From assembly GCF_010550695.1 (NCBI RefSeq), contig NZ_JAAGOB010000007.1, forward strand, positions 1 to 64,000: a DNA stretch of 64,000 bases. Reading direction: 5' to 3'. This DNA is from Phytoactinopolyspora alkaliphila (GTDB lineage Bacteria > Actinomycetota > Actinomycetes > Jiangellales > Jiangellaceae). A program made the translations under genes and the position numbers. The notes under the pieces are model-generated. The model worked only from the letters and a program-made list of their open reading frames with translations, did not search any database and had not been told where the DNA came from. Below are positions 51,309 through 61,310 of the stretch, in pieces (the stretch's first letter is position 1; each line of letters starts with the position of its first letter).

Positions 51309-52567
51309 CACGGCCGCCGGAAGGCCAGGACCACGTTGTGACCGCCGAATCCGAACGCGTTGTTCAGCGCGGCCAGCTGGCCGTCCTCGAGTTTCCTCGG
51401 CACGTCGCGGACGACGTCGAGGTGGATCTGCTCATCGACGTTGTCGACGTTGATGGTCGGCGGGATCAGCCCGTGGTACAGCGACAGCACCGTGGCCATC
51501 GCCTCGACCGCGCCGGCGCCACCCAGCAGGTGACCGATCATCGACTTCGGCGCCGTCACCGGGATGCCCGGCAACGCGTCGCCGAACACCTTGCTCAGCG
51601 CGAGCGCCTCGGCGACGTCTCCGGCCGGCGTGGACGTCGCATGGCAATTGACGTGCGCGACGTCACCGGGGGAGAGGTCGGCGTCGGCGAGAGCCTTGCG
51701 GGTGGCGGCGATGATCCCGACACCGTCCGGTTCCGGCTGGGCGATGTGGTGGGCGTCGGCGCTCATGCCCGCGCCGGCGAGCACACCGTAGACGCGGGCG
51801 CCGCGAGCCTTGGCATGTGAGGCCGTCTCCAGCACGAACAGCGCGCCGCCCTCGCCGAGCACGAAGCCGTCCCGGTCACGGTCGAACGGCCGGCTGGCCA
51901 GTTCCGGCTCGTCGTTGCGCTTCGACAGCGCCATCATGTTGGCGAACGCCGCGATGGGCAGCGGGTGGATGACCGCCTCGGTGCCACCGGCGACGACGAT
52001 GTCGGCGCGACCCGAGCGGATCATGTCCAGTCCGTAGGCGATGGCCTCCGAGCCCGACGAGCAGGCGCTGACCGGAGTGTGAACGCCGGCGCGGGCCTGC
52101 AGCTCCAGGCCGACGTTGGCGGCCGGGCTGTTCGGCATCAGCATCGGGATCGCCAGCGGCGACACCTTGCGGGGTCCGTGCGCAAGCAGCTGGTCGTAGT
52201 TGCCGAGCAGCGTGTGAAGCCCGCCGATACCGGAGGCGCACACCACGCCGAGCCGGTCCGGGTCGATACCGGCATCGGTCGCCTTGCCCTCGAATCCGGC
52301 GTCGGCCCATGCCTCACGCGCCGCGATGACGGCGATCTGCGCCGAGCGGTCCAGGCGCCGGGCCTGGACCCGGGACAGCACCTCGGAGGGGTCGACGGCG
52401 ACCGGCGCGCCGAAACGCACCGGCATGTCGTCGACCCACTCCCCGGTCAGAGGCCGCACGCCTGAGCGGCCCGCCAGCAGCGAGTCCCAGGTCGACGCGA
52501 CATCGCCTCCGACGGGCGTACTCGCGCCGAGCCCGGTGACGACGACAGGTTCCTGGGAACGGGTCAT
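51308..52567 (-). CDS. fabF: 3-oxoacyl-ACP synthase II, FabF
   Basis: 419 residues. Ketosynthase active site: Cys in SACSSGSEA, His in NCHATSTPAGD and His in KSMIGHLLGGAGAVEA. Also GTEAVIHPLPIAAFANMMALSKRND, the usual FabF middle region. Fatty-acid chain elongation by condensing malonyl-ACP with acyl-ACP. Order fabD-fabH-acpP-fabF-accD is the actinobacterial fatty-acid operon. Its stop overlaps accD. Confidence 0.95.
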   Translation of the reverse strand: MTRSQEPVVVTGLGASTPVGGDVASTWDSLLAGRSGVRPLTGEWVDDMPVRFGAPVAVDPSEVLSRVQARRLDRSAQIAVIAAREAWADAGFEGKATDAGIDPDRLGVVCASGIGGLHTLLGNYDQLLAHGPRKVSPLAIPMLMPNSPAANVGLELQARAGVHTPVSACSSGSEAIAYGLDMIRSGRADIVVAGGTEAVIHPLPIAAFANMMALSKRNDEPELASRPFDRDRDGFVLGEGGALFVLETASHAKARGARVYGVLAGAGMSADAHHIAQPEPDGVGIIAATRKALADADLSPGDVAHVNCHATSTPAGDVAEALALSKVFGDALPGIPVTAPKSMIGHLLGGAGAVEAMATVLSLYHGLIPPTINVDNVDEQIHLDVVRDVPRKLEDGQLAALNNAFGFGGHNVVLAFRRP

Positions 52568-52572
52568 GACGA

Positions 52573-52818
52573 TCAGGCTCCTGCCTTTTCGATGAACGAC
52601 ACGGCGTCACCCACGGTGGCGAGGTTCTTGACCTCGTCCTCCGGGATCTTCACGCCGAACTTCTCCTCGGCGGCGACAACGACCTCGATCATGGACAGCG
52701 AGTCGATGTCGAGGTCGTCGGTGAACGACTTCTCCAACTGGACGTCGGCCGCCGGCACGCCGGTGATCTCGTTGACGATCTCGGCGAGACCGCTGCGGAT
52801 CTCTTCAGTGCTAGCCAT
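52573..52818 (-). CDS. acpP: Acyl carrier protein
   Basis: 81 residues. DLDIDSLSM with Ser40 as phosphopantetheine site, four-helix pattern, acidic. ATG 52818. It carries growing acyl chains in the FAS II operon; it starts 82 bases after fabH and ends five bases before fabF. An ordinary ACP. Confidence 0.95.
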   Translation of the reverse strand: MASTEEIRSGLAEIVNEITGVPAADVQLEKSFTDDLDIDSLSMIEVVVAAEEKFGVKIPEDEVKNLATVGDAVSFIEKAGA

Positions 52819-52900
52819 GTTTTCCGGTTTCTCCTTCGGTGTTCGGTTGAAGCTGGACGAGAGGCGGGACGCGCACGTCGTCGGGCGGGCCGCCGCTGGG

Positions 52901-53917
52901 TCAGGGTATGCGGACCACCTGGGCGGCGTAGACCAGACCCGCCCCAAATCCGATGATGAGAGCCAAATCACCACTCTTCGCCTGGCCGTTCTCCAGCATC
53001 CGCTCCAATGCGAGCGGGATGGAGGCCGCCGAGGTGTTGCCCTGCGTGGCGATGTCCCTGGCGATCTCCACCGTGTCCGGCAGCTTGAGCTGCTTGGCCA
53101 TCACGTCGGTGATGCGCATGTTGGCCTGGTGGGGGACGAACAGGTCGAGCTGGTCGGCGGTGATGCCCGCGGCGTCGAGCGCCTGCTGGGCGGCCTTCGC
53201 CATCTCGTACGACGCCCACCGGAACACCGGGTTGCCGAGCATCGTCAGATGCGGCATGCGTGGGCCGTCGTCGTTGAACAGGGCCTCGCGCCACTCCTCC
53301 TTCTGCCGGATGTGGTCGAGGTGCTCGCCGTCGGACCCCCACACCACCGGGCCGATACCCTGCTCGGCGTCGTCGTCGCCGGCTCCCACGACAGCCGCGC
53401 CGGCGCCGTCGGCGAAGATGAACGCGGTGGACCGGTCGTGCTTGTCGGTGAGGTCGGACAGCCGCTCCACCCCGATCACCATCACGTGACGGGCCGTGCC
53501 GGCACGGACCATGTCCGAGGCGAGCGAGAGGCCGTAGCAGAAGCCCGCGCAGGCCGCGGAGACGTCGAACGCGGCCGCGTGCTTGGTGCCGAGCTTGTGC
53601 GCGATCTCCACCGCCGCCGACGGCGTCTGGTACAGATGCGTCACCGTCGAGACGATCACGCAGTCCACCTGCTCCGCCTGGATGCCCGCGTGCGCCAGTG
53701 CCTTGCCGGCCGCGGCCAGGCTCATCGCGACAACGGTCTCCTCCTCGGAGGCCCAGCGCCGGCTCTCGATCCCGGAGCGGGTGCGGATCCACTCGTCGGA
53801 GGAGTCGATGTTCTCGATGATCTCCGCGTTCGTGACCACCCGCGTGGGGCGGTAGCCGCCGATGCCCAGGATGCGCGCCGGGCGCATCTGCGTCGGGACG
53901 TTGAGCGAGCCGCTCAT
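52901..53917 (-). CDS. fabH: 3-oxoacyl-ACP synthase III, FabH
   Basis: 338 residues. Cys in SAACAGFCYGL, His in VPHQANMRI and Asn in ATQGNTSAAS form the catalytic triad; GAGLVYAAQVVR at the C-terminus. Starts fatty-acid synthesis from a short acyl-CoA and malonyl-ACP. ATG at 53917 overlaps the fabD stop (ATGA). Substrate preference (acetyl or branched) is not determinable. Confidence 0.95.
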   Translation of the reverse strand: MSGSLNVPTQMRPARILGIGGYRPTRVVTNAEIIENIDSSDEWIRTRSGIESRRWASEEETVVAMSLAAAGKALAHAGIQAEQVDCVIVSTVTHLYQTPSAAVEIAHKLGTKHAAAFDVSAACAGFCYGLSLASDMVRAGTARHVMVIGVERLSDLTDKHDRSTAFIFADGAGAAVVGAGDDDAEQGIGPVVWGSDGEHLDHIRQKEEWREALFNDDGPRMPHLTMLGNPVFRWASYEMAKAAQQALDAAGITADQLDLFVPHQANMRITDVMAKQLKLPDTVEIARDIATQGNTSAASIPLALERMLENGQAKSGDLALIIGFGAGLVYAAQVVRIP

Positions 53918-55098
53918 GATGCCACCGCCTCAGGGTGCAGCCGGACCAGCGGTTGGCCCGGGGCGACCGGGTCGCCGTCCTCTACCAGCCATTCCAGCAC
54001 GGTTCCGCCGTGCGTCGCCGTGACTTCCACGGAATCTCGCAGCGTGGCGACGGTGCCAATGATGTCGCCGGCGTTGAGTTGGGTGCCCGCCGGGAGACTG
54101 GCGGCGCTGAACGTGCCTTTCATCGGCGCGACCGCGAGCCGCCAAGTGGGACTGGCCGTCATGGGGCTCGGGCTTCCGTGCCGCTCAACGAATGCGCGGG
54201 CGTCGTCGAGCTGATCCGGCGTCTTCAACGCGAAGGTCTCGACGCCGGGAAGCGCGCGGCGGGCCAGCCCCGTCAGGGTGCCCGCGGGCGGCATCTCCAG
54301 CACGCCGGTGACACCGAGGTCGGCCATGGTTGCCTGGCACAGGTCCCAGCGCACCGGGTTCGACACCTGCTCCACGATCCGATTGAGCACCTCGCGCCCG
54401 TCGTGCACGACGTGGCCGTCGCGGTTGGAGAGCAGCCGGGTGCGGGGGTCGTGCGTGCTGATGGCGGTGGAATAGGAGCGCAGGGTGCTGACCGCGGGTG
54501 CCATGTGACGGGTGTGGAACGCGCCGGCGACCGCGAGGGGACGTAGCCGGGCGCCCTCCGGCGGGTCGTTCTTCAGCGCGTCGAGCTGTTCCACAGTGCC
54601 GGCGGCCACTACCTGGCCGGCGCCGTTGACGTTGGCCGGGGTCAGCCCGTGCTTCTCCAGGACCTGCAGGACGTCGTCGGCGTCGCCGCCGAGAACGGCG
54701 GTCATGCCGGTGGGGGTGGCGCTGGCCGCTTCCGCCATAGCGCGACCACGTTCGCGAACGAAGACCATGGCCTGCTCGGCGGTGATCACCCGTGCGCCCG
54801 CCGCGGCGGTGATCTCACCGACGCTGTGCCCGGCGACCGCCGCGACCGTGCTGAACGCGTCGGCTGGCTGCGGGAAGAGCTCCAGAGCTGCGACCAGTCC
54901 GGCCGCCACGAGCAGGGGCTGTGCGATCGCGGTGTCGCGGATGGCGTCCGCGTCGGCGTCGGTGCCGTAGTGCTTCAGGTCCAGGCCGGCGACGGCGGAC
55001 AGCCACTCGATCCGGTTGGCGAACGTCGGCACCTCGAGCCACGGCGTGAGGAAGCCTGGAGTTTGGGAGCCCTGTCCGGGCGCGACGATGACCAACAC
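53914..55098 (-). CDS. fabD: Malonyl-CoA:ACP transacylase FabD with C-terminal biotinyl-carrier-like domain
   Basis: 394 residues against the usual 300-320. The first 310 form a normal FabD: GQGSQTPGF, Ser92 in GHSVGE, Arg117 and His195 in AFHTRH. Residues about 317-388 form an extra domain like the biotin/lipoyl carrier: VAPMKGTF, GDIIGTV, then GGTVLEWLVEDGDPVAPGQPLVRL. The biotinylated Lys (AMKM) is replaced: the aligned stretch is VATLRDSV with Arg354. No biotin can be attached there. The gene is coupled to fabH. Known chemistry: moves malonyl from CoA to ACP. Confidence 0.9.
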   Translation of the reverse strand: MLVIVAPGQGSQTPGFLTPWLEVPTFANRIEWLSAVAGLDLKHYGTDADADAIRDTAIAQPLLVAAGLVAALELFPQPADAFSTVAAVAGHSVGEITAAAGARVITAEQAMVFVRERGRAMAEAASATPTGMTAVLGGDADDVLQVLEKHGLTPANVNGAGQVVAAGTVEQLDALKNDPPEGARLRPLAVAGAFHTRHMAPAVSTLRSYSTAISTHDPRTRLLSNRDGHVVHDGREVLNRIVEQVSNPVRWDLCQATMADLGVTGVLEMPPAGTLTGLARRALPGVETFALKTPDQLDDARAFVERHGSPSPMTASPTWRLAVAPMKGTFSAASLPAGTQLNAGDIIGTVATLRDSVEVTATHGGTVLEWLVEDGDPVAPGQPLVRLHPEAVAS

Positions 55099-55204
55099 CC
55101 TTCAAGCCTGCTCGTTACTCGTTCGTAGGAGGCATCGGCCCGGTCACAAGGTCGTCACAGTAAGTTTGGGTGGTTCCTACAAACGCTCACTGCTGCCGTC
55201 CTCC

Positions 55205-55313
55205 CGCCCCTTCCAGAATGATCATGTAAACCATGTTTTCTCGTGCGATACGAGGGCTGCAGGCATGGTGAAGCACGAGAAAACATGGTTTACATGATCA
55301 TTCTGAAGGGGCG
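55205..55313. repeat. Long inverted repeat between fasR and fabD
   Basis: Arms 55205-55246 and 55273-55313 are reverse complements apart from one deleted base; 26-base loop. Arms include an AT-rich core (AATGATCATGTAAACCATG) unlike the surrounding GC-rich DNA. It lies 25 bases past the fasR stop and 107 before fabD, all on the minus strand, so it could end fasR transcription or be a mobile palindromic element. Confidence 0.85.
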
Positions 55314-55337
55314 GTCTGGGGAGGGTGGGGGTGGGCG

Positions 55338-56537
55338 TCAGTCGATGGCCGGTGGGCGCAGACGCCCCAGTGTGAGCGCGAGCCGGAGCGTGTACGAGTC
55401 CCGTGGATCCGTTGGCATGAGCCCGACGACGTCCGCGACCCGCCGCAACCGGTAACGCACCGTGTTGGGATGGACGAAGAGCAACCGCGCTGCGGCTTCC
55501 ACCGAGGCGCCGGTCTCCAGATAGGCGGCGAGCGTCTCCAGCACCACCGGTCCCGCTTCGGCGATGGGCGCGTACACCTCGGCGACGAGCTCCCGGGCGG
55601 CGTCGTCGTCCCCGGACAGCGCACGCTCGGCAAGCAGCGCGGATGCCGTCACCGGCCGGGGTGCGTCCGGCCAGCCGGCGGCCGCGAGCAGCCCTGAAAC
55701 CGCGGCGCGCGCCGACACGGCCGCGGAGACCAGGTCCGGGACGAGCGGGCCGGCGATCACCGGGCCGGGTCCGAAGTGCGGCACGAGACACGTTGCCGCC
55801 TTCACCGGATCGTCCACCCGGCCAAGCACCACCACCAGGCGATCGCCCTGCACGCCGGTGAGCACGTCGTAGCCGGCCTTACGTGCCGTGCGGCGGACGT
55901 CGTCCACCGTGTTGTCGCTCGCGGCGGGGGGCCGGCCGATGGCCACCGTCACCCCGCTCTGAGCCGTCCAGCCCAGCGCCGAGGCGTGCGAGCGGACGTC
56001 CTCGTCGACTTCGCCGCGCAGGAGAGAGTCGACCACGGTCGCCTCCAGCCGGGCATCCCACGATCCCCGCGCCTCCGCGTAGCGGGCATAGACGTGCGCC
56101 GCGGAGAAGGCGACCTCACGTGAGTAGCGCAGCACACCTTCCAGGACGGCGGGGGAGTCCTCGTCGCCCACCACGTCGACGACGTTGTCCTCGACCACCT
56201 CGATGGCCACCCGCACCACCTCCACCGCCTGCTGCAGGCTGATGGAGCGGATGAGCTCGCGCGGCGCGGTGCCGAACACATCCGCGGTCGGCGTGGGCCG
56301 GGCGTGGTCCGGGTTGCGATACCAGTCGACGAAGGCCGCGATGCCCGCCTGGATCACCAGGCCTACCCACGACCTTTGCTCGGGAGGCATCGACCGGTAC
56401 CAGGACAGGCGCTCCTCCATCTTGCCGATGGCGGCGGTCGCCAACGTGCCGGTGGCCCGCTCGAGCAGGTGCACCGTGTTCTCGTGGCGATTGACGTCGC
56501 GGCGTGGAGACATATCCGGCAGCGTACGCGCCGGCAC
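55338..56537 (-). CDS. fasR: PucR-type regulator of fatty-acid synthesis, FasR-like
   Basis: About 399 residues, N-terminus uncertain (GTG 56537, ATG 56513). The C-terminus carries the PucR helix-turn-helix: AAYLETGASVEAAARLLFVHPNTVRYRLRRV (in part) typical of regulators adjacent to fabD; the middle is a GGDEF-like PucR domain. FasR activates the fab operon in Streptomyces; the same gene order here supports that role. Divergent from a membrane-protein gene. Confidence 0.85.
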   Translation of the reverse strand: MPARTLPDMSPRRDVNRHENTVHLLERATGTLATAAIGKMEERLSWYRSMPPEQRSWVGLVIQAGIAAFVDWYRNPDHARPTPTADVFGTAPRELIRSISLQQAVEVVRVAIEVVEDNVVDVVGDEDSPAVLEGVLRYSREVAFSAAHVYARYAEARGSWDARLEATVVDSLLRGEVDEDVRSHASALGWTAQSGVTVAIGRPPAASDNTVDDVRRTARKAGYDVLTGVQGDRLVVVLGRVDDPVKAATCLVPHFGPGPVIAGPLVPDLVSAAVSARAAVSGLLAAAGWPDAPRPVTASALLAERALSGDDDAARELVAEVYAPIAEAGPVVLETLAAYLETGASVEAAARLLFVHPNTVRYRLRRVADVVGLMPTDPRDSYTLRLALTLGRLRPPAID

Positions 56538-56642
56538 GCGGCCGCTGAGCAGCCACCGGCCGCCGTTCGTGGCGGCGCGCCCGGAGAATCGTTGTTTGCG
56601 GAGGCTAGGAACGCGGCACGATCACCACTAGGCTGACGGCCT

Positions 56643-57131
56643 ATGTCCACATCGGTGCCTCCCGGACCTCAACCCCGGCGCACGTCGCTGGATAAGATCG
56701 GCACGGAACTCCGGCCCATCCTCTTGGCCATGGCCGGTGGCCCGGTGCTGCTGATCGTCGTCGTCCTCCTGTCGTTCACCGAGAGCGGCGGCGTCACGTC
56801 GTTCCTGATCGCGCTCGTGGCGGGCCTGGCACTGATGAGCGCCGCGTGGCTCGTGCCAGGCGCGAGGCTGTCGCCTTTGGACCCGGGGCAGCGGGCAGAC
56901 CCGATCGCCGCGGAACAGACGCTGCGTACCACCGCAATGCTCACCATGGCGCTCGCCGAGGCGCCCGTGCTGATCGGGCTGGCGATCGCCTTCGTCACCA
57001 ACGGCTGGCTGCCCGCCCTGGCGGGAGGCATCATCGCCACCGCCGGCCTCCTCGTCTTCGGACCCACTCGCGCCCGGCTGACTGCCTGGAAGGAACGGCT
57101 CGAGGAACACGGAGCCCGGACGGGGCTTTAG
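56643..57131 (+). CDS. Predicted four-helix membrane protein
   Basis: 162 residues. Hydrophobic segments near residues 25-45, 51-70, 95-115 and 120-140, with a short polar N-tail and a basic/acidic C-tail. No family recognised. ATG 56643. Divergent from fasR, so both may share a promoter region; function unknown. Confidence 0.7.
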   Translation: MSTSVPPGPQPRRTSLDKIGTELRPILLAMAGGPVLLIVVVLLSFTESGGVTSFLIALVAGLALMSAAWLVPGARLSPLDPGQRADPIAAEQTLRTTAMLTMALAEAPVLIGLAIAFVTNGWLPALAGGIIATAGLLVFGPTRARLTAWKERLEEHGARTGL

Positions 57132-57217
57132 CTCGCGTGTCGTGCCGAGGCCAGGACGACGGACACGGCGCGAGGACTCCTCACTACCTGTCCAGGTCTC
57201 GGGGCAGACTTGTCGGT

Positions 57218-58111
57218 GTGGATGACTTTCGTGTGATGCGCGGTTCGGAACGCTTCGTCAGCACCGAGCCGGGCCTCACGTCGCGGCATTCGTTCTCCTT
57301 CGGTCGCCACTACGATCCGGGGAACGTCGGCTTCGGTCTTCTCGTCATGAACAACGACGACGTGCTGCGCCCCGGCGCCGGTTACGACACTCACCCGCAC
57401 CGCGACGTGGAGATCGTGACCTGGGTGCTGGAGGGCGCGCTGGTGCATCGGGACTCCACCGGGGCCGGCGGAGTGGTGTATCCAGGATTGGTGCAGCGGC
57501 TCAGCGCCGGCCGCGGGGTCCAGCACTCCGAGTTCAACGACGGCCCGGGTCCACGGCCCGAAGGAAACGCCGAGCTATCCGCGGCGCGGGCAGGCGCGGG
57601 TGACCCCGCCGGTGTGGGCGACCCCACTGGCGCGGCTGCTCCGCTGCGATTCGTGCAGATGTGGGTCCCGCCGAGTGAGCATGGCGTGGATCCGTCGTAC
57701 GAACAGCGTGATGTGTCTGCTGATCTCGGCGCCGGAGCGGGCCTGGTGACCGTGGCCAGCGGCATGTCGCGGCACGCGGGCGTCGCAGCGATCAGCCTGG
57801 GGCAGCGGGCGGCGGCGATGCACGTCGCACGATTGACCGCGGGTCAGCCCGTGCGGGCGGGGAGTGAGCCATTCGTGCCAAGGGCTGTCGTCCTGCCCGG
57901 CGCGCCGTTCGTCCACGTGTATGTGGCTCGCGGCTCGGTGGAGGTCGAGGGTATCGGCCGGCTGGACGAGGGGGACGCCGTGCGCATCACCGACGAGGGT
58001 GGACGTCGGGTGACAGCGTCTGCCGACCGCCGTGACACCGGGCCGGAGGACGTCGTCGCCGAGATCATTATCTGGGAAATGCACGCCGACGTTCGTGGCG
58101 CCGCCGGCTGA
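57218..58111 (+). CDS. Pirin family protein
   Basis: 297 residues. Pirin cupin motifs: VMNNDDVLRPGAGYDTHPHRDVEIVTWVLEG (two His plus Glu, metal site) and LVQRLSAGRGVQHSEFN. A low-complexity stretch (AARAGAGDPAGVGDP) interrupts the middle. GTG 57218. Bacterial pirins can act as quercetinases or as regulators of pyruvate metabolism; the neighbour aceE makes the second link attractive (inference). Confidence 0.85.
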   Translation: MDDFRVMRGSERFVSTEPGLTSRHSFSFGRHYDPGNVGFGLLVMNNDDVLRPGAGYDTHPHRDVEIVTWVLEGALVHRDSTGAGGVVYPGLVQRLSAGRGVQHSEFNDGPGPRPEGNAELSAARAGAGDPAGVGDPTGAAAPLRFVQMWVPPSEHGVDPSYEQRDVSADLGAGAGLVTVASGMSRHAGVAAISLGQRAAAMHVARLTAGQPVRAGSEPFVPRAVVLPGAPFVHVYVARGSVEVEGIGRLDEGDAVRITDEGGRRVTASADRRDTGPEDVVAEIIIWEMHADVRGAAG

Positions 58112-58248
58112 ACGGCCGTCGTCGATGCGATCCCGCGTTGAACCGGTGCGTCCCATGCTGACGATCAGATGACGGAACCCGGTGTTCTTGCGCCGGATTG
58201 TCACCTGATCCTTTTCAACTGCGAGGGGACGAGGGGAGGCTCGCCGCC

Positions 58249-58274
58249 GGTGACGGCCGGGTGTGGCCGTCACC
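58249..58274 (-). terminator. Hairpin terminator after aceE
   Basis: Perfect 10-bp stem GGTGACGGCC with a six-base loop, 11 bases past the aceE stop on the minus strand. No T-tract, common for this group. Confidence 0.75.
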
Positions 58275-58284
58275 AGCGGGCGGG

Positions 58285-61083
58285 TCAGGACTCGCCGCCG
58301 GCTTCCTCAGCCGTGGTGGCGTTGACGTCGCCGAGTTTGTACTGCTCGTGCGCCTTCTTGACGACGTCCCACGGCACCTCGTTGCGCCGGGCGAGCAGCG
58401 TGAGCACGTTGATCACGATCGATTGTGCATCGACCTTGAAGTGCCGCCGCAGCGCCGCACGCGTGTCGGACAGGCCGAACCCGTCGGTACCTAGGGACAC
58501 CCAGTCGCTCGGCACGTAAGGCGCGATCTGGTCCTGCACAGCACGCATGTAGTCGCTGACCGCGACGACGGGACCCTGTGTTTCGACGAGACGCTCGGTC
58601 ACGTAGGGGACGCGCGGCTCCTCCGAGGGGTTCATCAGGTTCCACTCGTCGCAGCTCAGAGCTTCCCGGCGCAGCTCGTTCCACGACGTCACGGACCACA
58701 CGTCGGCGGCGATCTGCCACTCGTCGGCGAGACGCTGCTGCGCCTCCACGGCCCAGTTCATCGCCACGCCGGAGGCCAGGATCTGCGCGTGCGGCACCTT
58801 GTCGCCCGGCGCCACCTCCATCGGCTTGTACAGGTACATGCCCTTGAGCAGGCCATCGACGTCGAGATTCTCGGGCTCGGCCGGCTGGACGTACGGCTCG
58901 TTGTAGACCGTGAGGTAGTAGTAGATGTTCTCGGCTTCCTCGCCGTACATGCGGCGCAGGCCGTCCCGGACGATGTGCCCCACCTCGAAGCCGTAGGCGG
59001 GGTCGTAGTGCACGACGGCCGGGTTGGTGGAGGCGAGGAGCACGGAATGGCCGTCCTCGTGCTGCAGGCCTTCACCGTTCAGGGTGGTGCGCCCGGCCGT
59101 GGCGCCGAGGACGAAGCCCTTGGCCATCTGGTCCGCAGCAGCCCAGAAGCCGTCGCCGGTGCGCTGGAACCCGAACATCGAGTAGAAGATGTAGATCGGG
59201 ATCATCGTTTCGCCGTGGGTGGCGTAGGAGGTGCCCACCGCCGTCCACGACGCGACGGAGCCGGCCTCGTTGATGCCCTCGTGCAGGATCTGGCCCTCGG
59301 TGGACTCCTTGTAGGACAAGAACAGCTCGCGGTCCACCGAGGTGTAGTTCTGCCCGTGCGGCGAGTAGATCTTCAGCGTGGGGAACAGGGAGTCCATGCC
59401 AAAGGTGCGCGCCTCGTCGGGGATGATCGGCACGATCCGGTGCCCGATCTCGGAGTCCTTGAGCAGGTCCTTCAAGAGCCGCACGAACGCCATGGTGGTG
59501 GCGACGGCCTGCTTGCCGGAGCCGCGCTTGGCTACTTCGTACACCTTGTCGCCGGGCAGGACCAGAGGCTTGGCGCTGGTGCGGCGCTCGGGGAGGAAGC
59601 CGCCCAGTTTGGACCGGCGTTCCATCATGTAGGCGTGCTCGTCGGAGTCCTTGCCCGGGTGGAAGTACGGCGGGTTGTAGACGTCCTCCAGCGCGGAGTC
59701 GGGGATCTCCATGTACAGCCGGTCCCGGAAGAGCTTGAGGTCGTCGCCGGTGAGCTTTTTCATCTGGTGGGTGGCGTTGCGGGACTCGAAATGCGAGCCG
59801 AGCGTCCATCCCTTGATCGTCTTGGCCAGGATCACGGTGGGCTGGCCGGTGTGCTCGGTGGCGGCGCGATAGGCCGCGTAGAGCTTCTGGTAGTCGTGGC
59901 CGCCGCGCTTGAGGCCCCAGATCTGTTCGTCGGTGAGGTTTTCGACCATCTTGGCCGTGCGCGGGTCGCGGCCGAAGAAGTGCTCACGGACGTAGGCACC
60001 GGACTCGGCCTTGTACGTCTGGTAGTCGCCGTCCGGGGTGGCGTTCATGAGGTTGACCAGCGCACCCTCGGTGTCCTCGGCGAGCAGGGGGTCCCACTCG
60101 CGGCCCCAGATCACCTTGATGACGTTCCAGCCGGCGCCGCGGAACAGCGACTCCATCTCCTGGATGATCTTGCCGTTGCCGCGGACCGGGCCGTCGAGCC
60201 GCTGCAGGTTGCAGTTGACGACGAAGGTCAGGTTGTCCAGCTCTTCGCGGGCCGCGGCGCCGATGGCGCCGACGGTCTCCGGTTCGTCCATCTCGCCGTC
60301 GCCGAGGAACGCCCAGATGTGCTGCTGGTCGGTGTCCTTGATGCCGCGATTGTGCAGGTAGCGGTTGAACCGAGCCTGGTAGATCGCGTTGATCGGGCCG
60401 AGGCCCATGGAGACGGTGGGAAACTCCCAGAAGTCCGGCATCAGCCGTGGGTGCGGGTACGACGGGAGGCCGCCCCCGAAGCCGGCGTGGGAGAGCTCCT
60501 GGCGGAACCCGTCCATCTGGTGCTCGGTGAGGCGTCCCTCTAAATACGCGCGCGCGTACATGCCGGGGGACGCGTGGCCCTGGAAGAAGATCTGGTCGCC
60601 GCCGCCAGGGTGGTCCTTGCCGCGGAAGAAATGGTTGAAGCCGACCTCGTAGAGGCTCGCCGACGACGCGTAGGTGGAGATGTGCCCGCCGACGCCGACG
60701 CCGGGGCGCTGGGCCCGCTGCACCATCATGGCAGCGTTCCAGCGGGTGTAGGCGCGGATTCGCCGCTCGACGAACTCGTCGCCGGGGAACTCGGGCTCGG
60801 ACTCCGGCGGGATGCTGTTGATGTAGTCGGTGTTGCGCAGGCTGGGGATGCCGACCTGGTTCTCACCGGCATGCTGGAGAAGGCGCAGCATCAGATACCG
60901 GGCGCGGTGTTTCCCGCCGTGCTTGATCGCAGCGTCCAGGGACTCCAGCCACTCTTGTGTTTCCTCCGTGTCAGCATCAGGAAGCTGGCTGGGAAGGCCG
61001 TTGATGATGATCGAGGAGCGGTCTGCAGCCACGATGATCCCTTCGCGGTTGTTAGGCGTCAGCACGTGTGGTGCCGGACTCAT
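58285..61083 (-). CDS. aceE: Pyruvate dehydrogenase E1 component, homodimeric
   Basis: 932 residues. The ThDP motif is GDGEMDEPE ... [14 protein letters not shown], and [19 protein letters not shown] with [20 protein letters not shown] (in parts) is typical of the single-chain AceE. It decarboxylates pyruvate and passes the acetyl group to the lipoyl E2 to form acetyl-CoA. ATG 61083. No E2 or E3 gene adjoins. Downstream hairpin at 58249-58274. Confidence 0.95.
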   Translation of the reverse strand: MSPAPHVLTPNNREGIIVAADRSSIIINGLPSQLPDADTEETQEWLESLDAAIKHGGKHRARYLMLRLLQHAGENQVGIPSLRNTDYINSIPPESEPEFPGDEFVERRIRAYTRWNAAMMVQRAQRPGVGVGGHISTYASSASLYEVGFNHFFRGKDHPGGGDQIFFQGHASPGMYARAYLEGRLTEHQMDGFRQELSHAGFGGGLPSYPHPRLMPDFWEFPTVSMGLGPINAIYQARFNRYLHNRGIKDTDQQHIWAFLGDGEMDEPETVGAIGAAAREELDNLTFVVNCNLQRLDGPVRGNGKIIQEMESLFRGAGWNVIKVIWGREWDPLLAEDTEGALVNLMNATPDGDYQTYKAESGAYVREHFFGRDPRTAKMVENLTDEQIWGLKRGGHDYQKLYAAYRAATEHTGQPTVILAKTIKGWTLGSHFESRNATHQMKKLTGDDLKLFRDRLYMEIPDSALEDVYNPPYFHPGKDSDEHAYMMERRSKLGGFLPERRTSAKPLVLPGDKVYEVAKRGSGKQAVATTMAFVRLLKDLLKDSEIGHRIVPIIPDEARTFGMDSLFPTLKIYSPHGQNYTSVDRELFLSYKESTEGQILHEGINEAGSVASWTAVGTSYATHGETMIPIYIFYSMFGFQRTGDGFWAAADQMAKGFVLGATAGRTTLNGEGLQHEDGHSVLLASTNPAVVHYDPAYGFEVGHIVRDGLRRMYGEEAENIYYYLTVYNEPYVQPAEPENLDVDGLLKGMYLYKPMEVAPGDKVPHAQILASGVAMNWAVEAQQRLADEWQIAADVWSVTSWNELRREALSCDEWNLMNPSEEPRVPYVTERLVETQGPVVAVSDYMRAVQDQIAPYVPSDWVSLGTDGFGLSDTRAALRRHFKVDAQSIVINVLTLLARRNEVPWDVVKKAHEQYKLGDVNATTAEEAGGES

Positions 61084-61310
61084 GGTTGTGCCAGGGTCAC
61101 TGTTTCAGTTCCTATCCTCCTCGCTCGGCCGGGATTCGTCATCATCGGGGTCTGGATTCTTGCCTCCCGGCGCCCCACACGTAGCGCCAACGTGCCAGGC
61201 TGTACCAAACTTGTCCGGCGGGTTCACTTGCGCGAAGGCGCATGCTTAGGTGGACTACGGGCTATGGGTGGTTCGCACGGGGCGACCACGCGACGCGAGG
61301 AGGACGATCG

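Noticed and set aside
56846-57217. N-terminal extension of the pirin frame
   Set aside because: Overlaps the membrane-protein gene in another frame and lacks pirin similarity; GTG 57218 starts the conserved part.
58789-60543. Plus frame opposite aceE
   Set aside because: Antisense shadow; aceE is certain.
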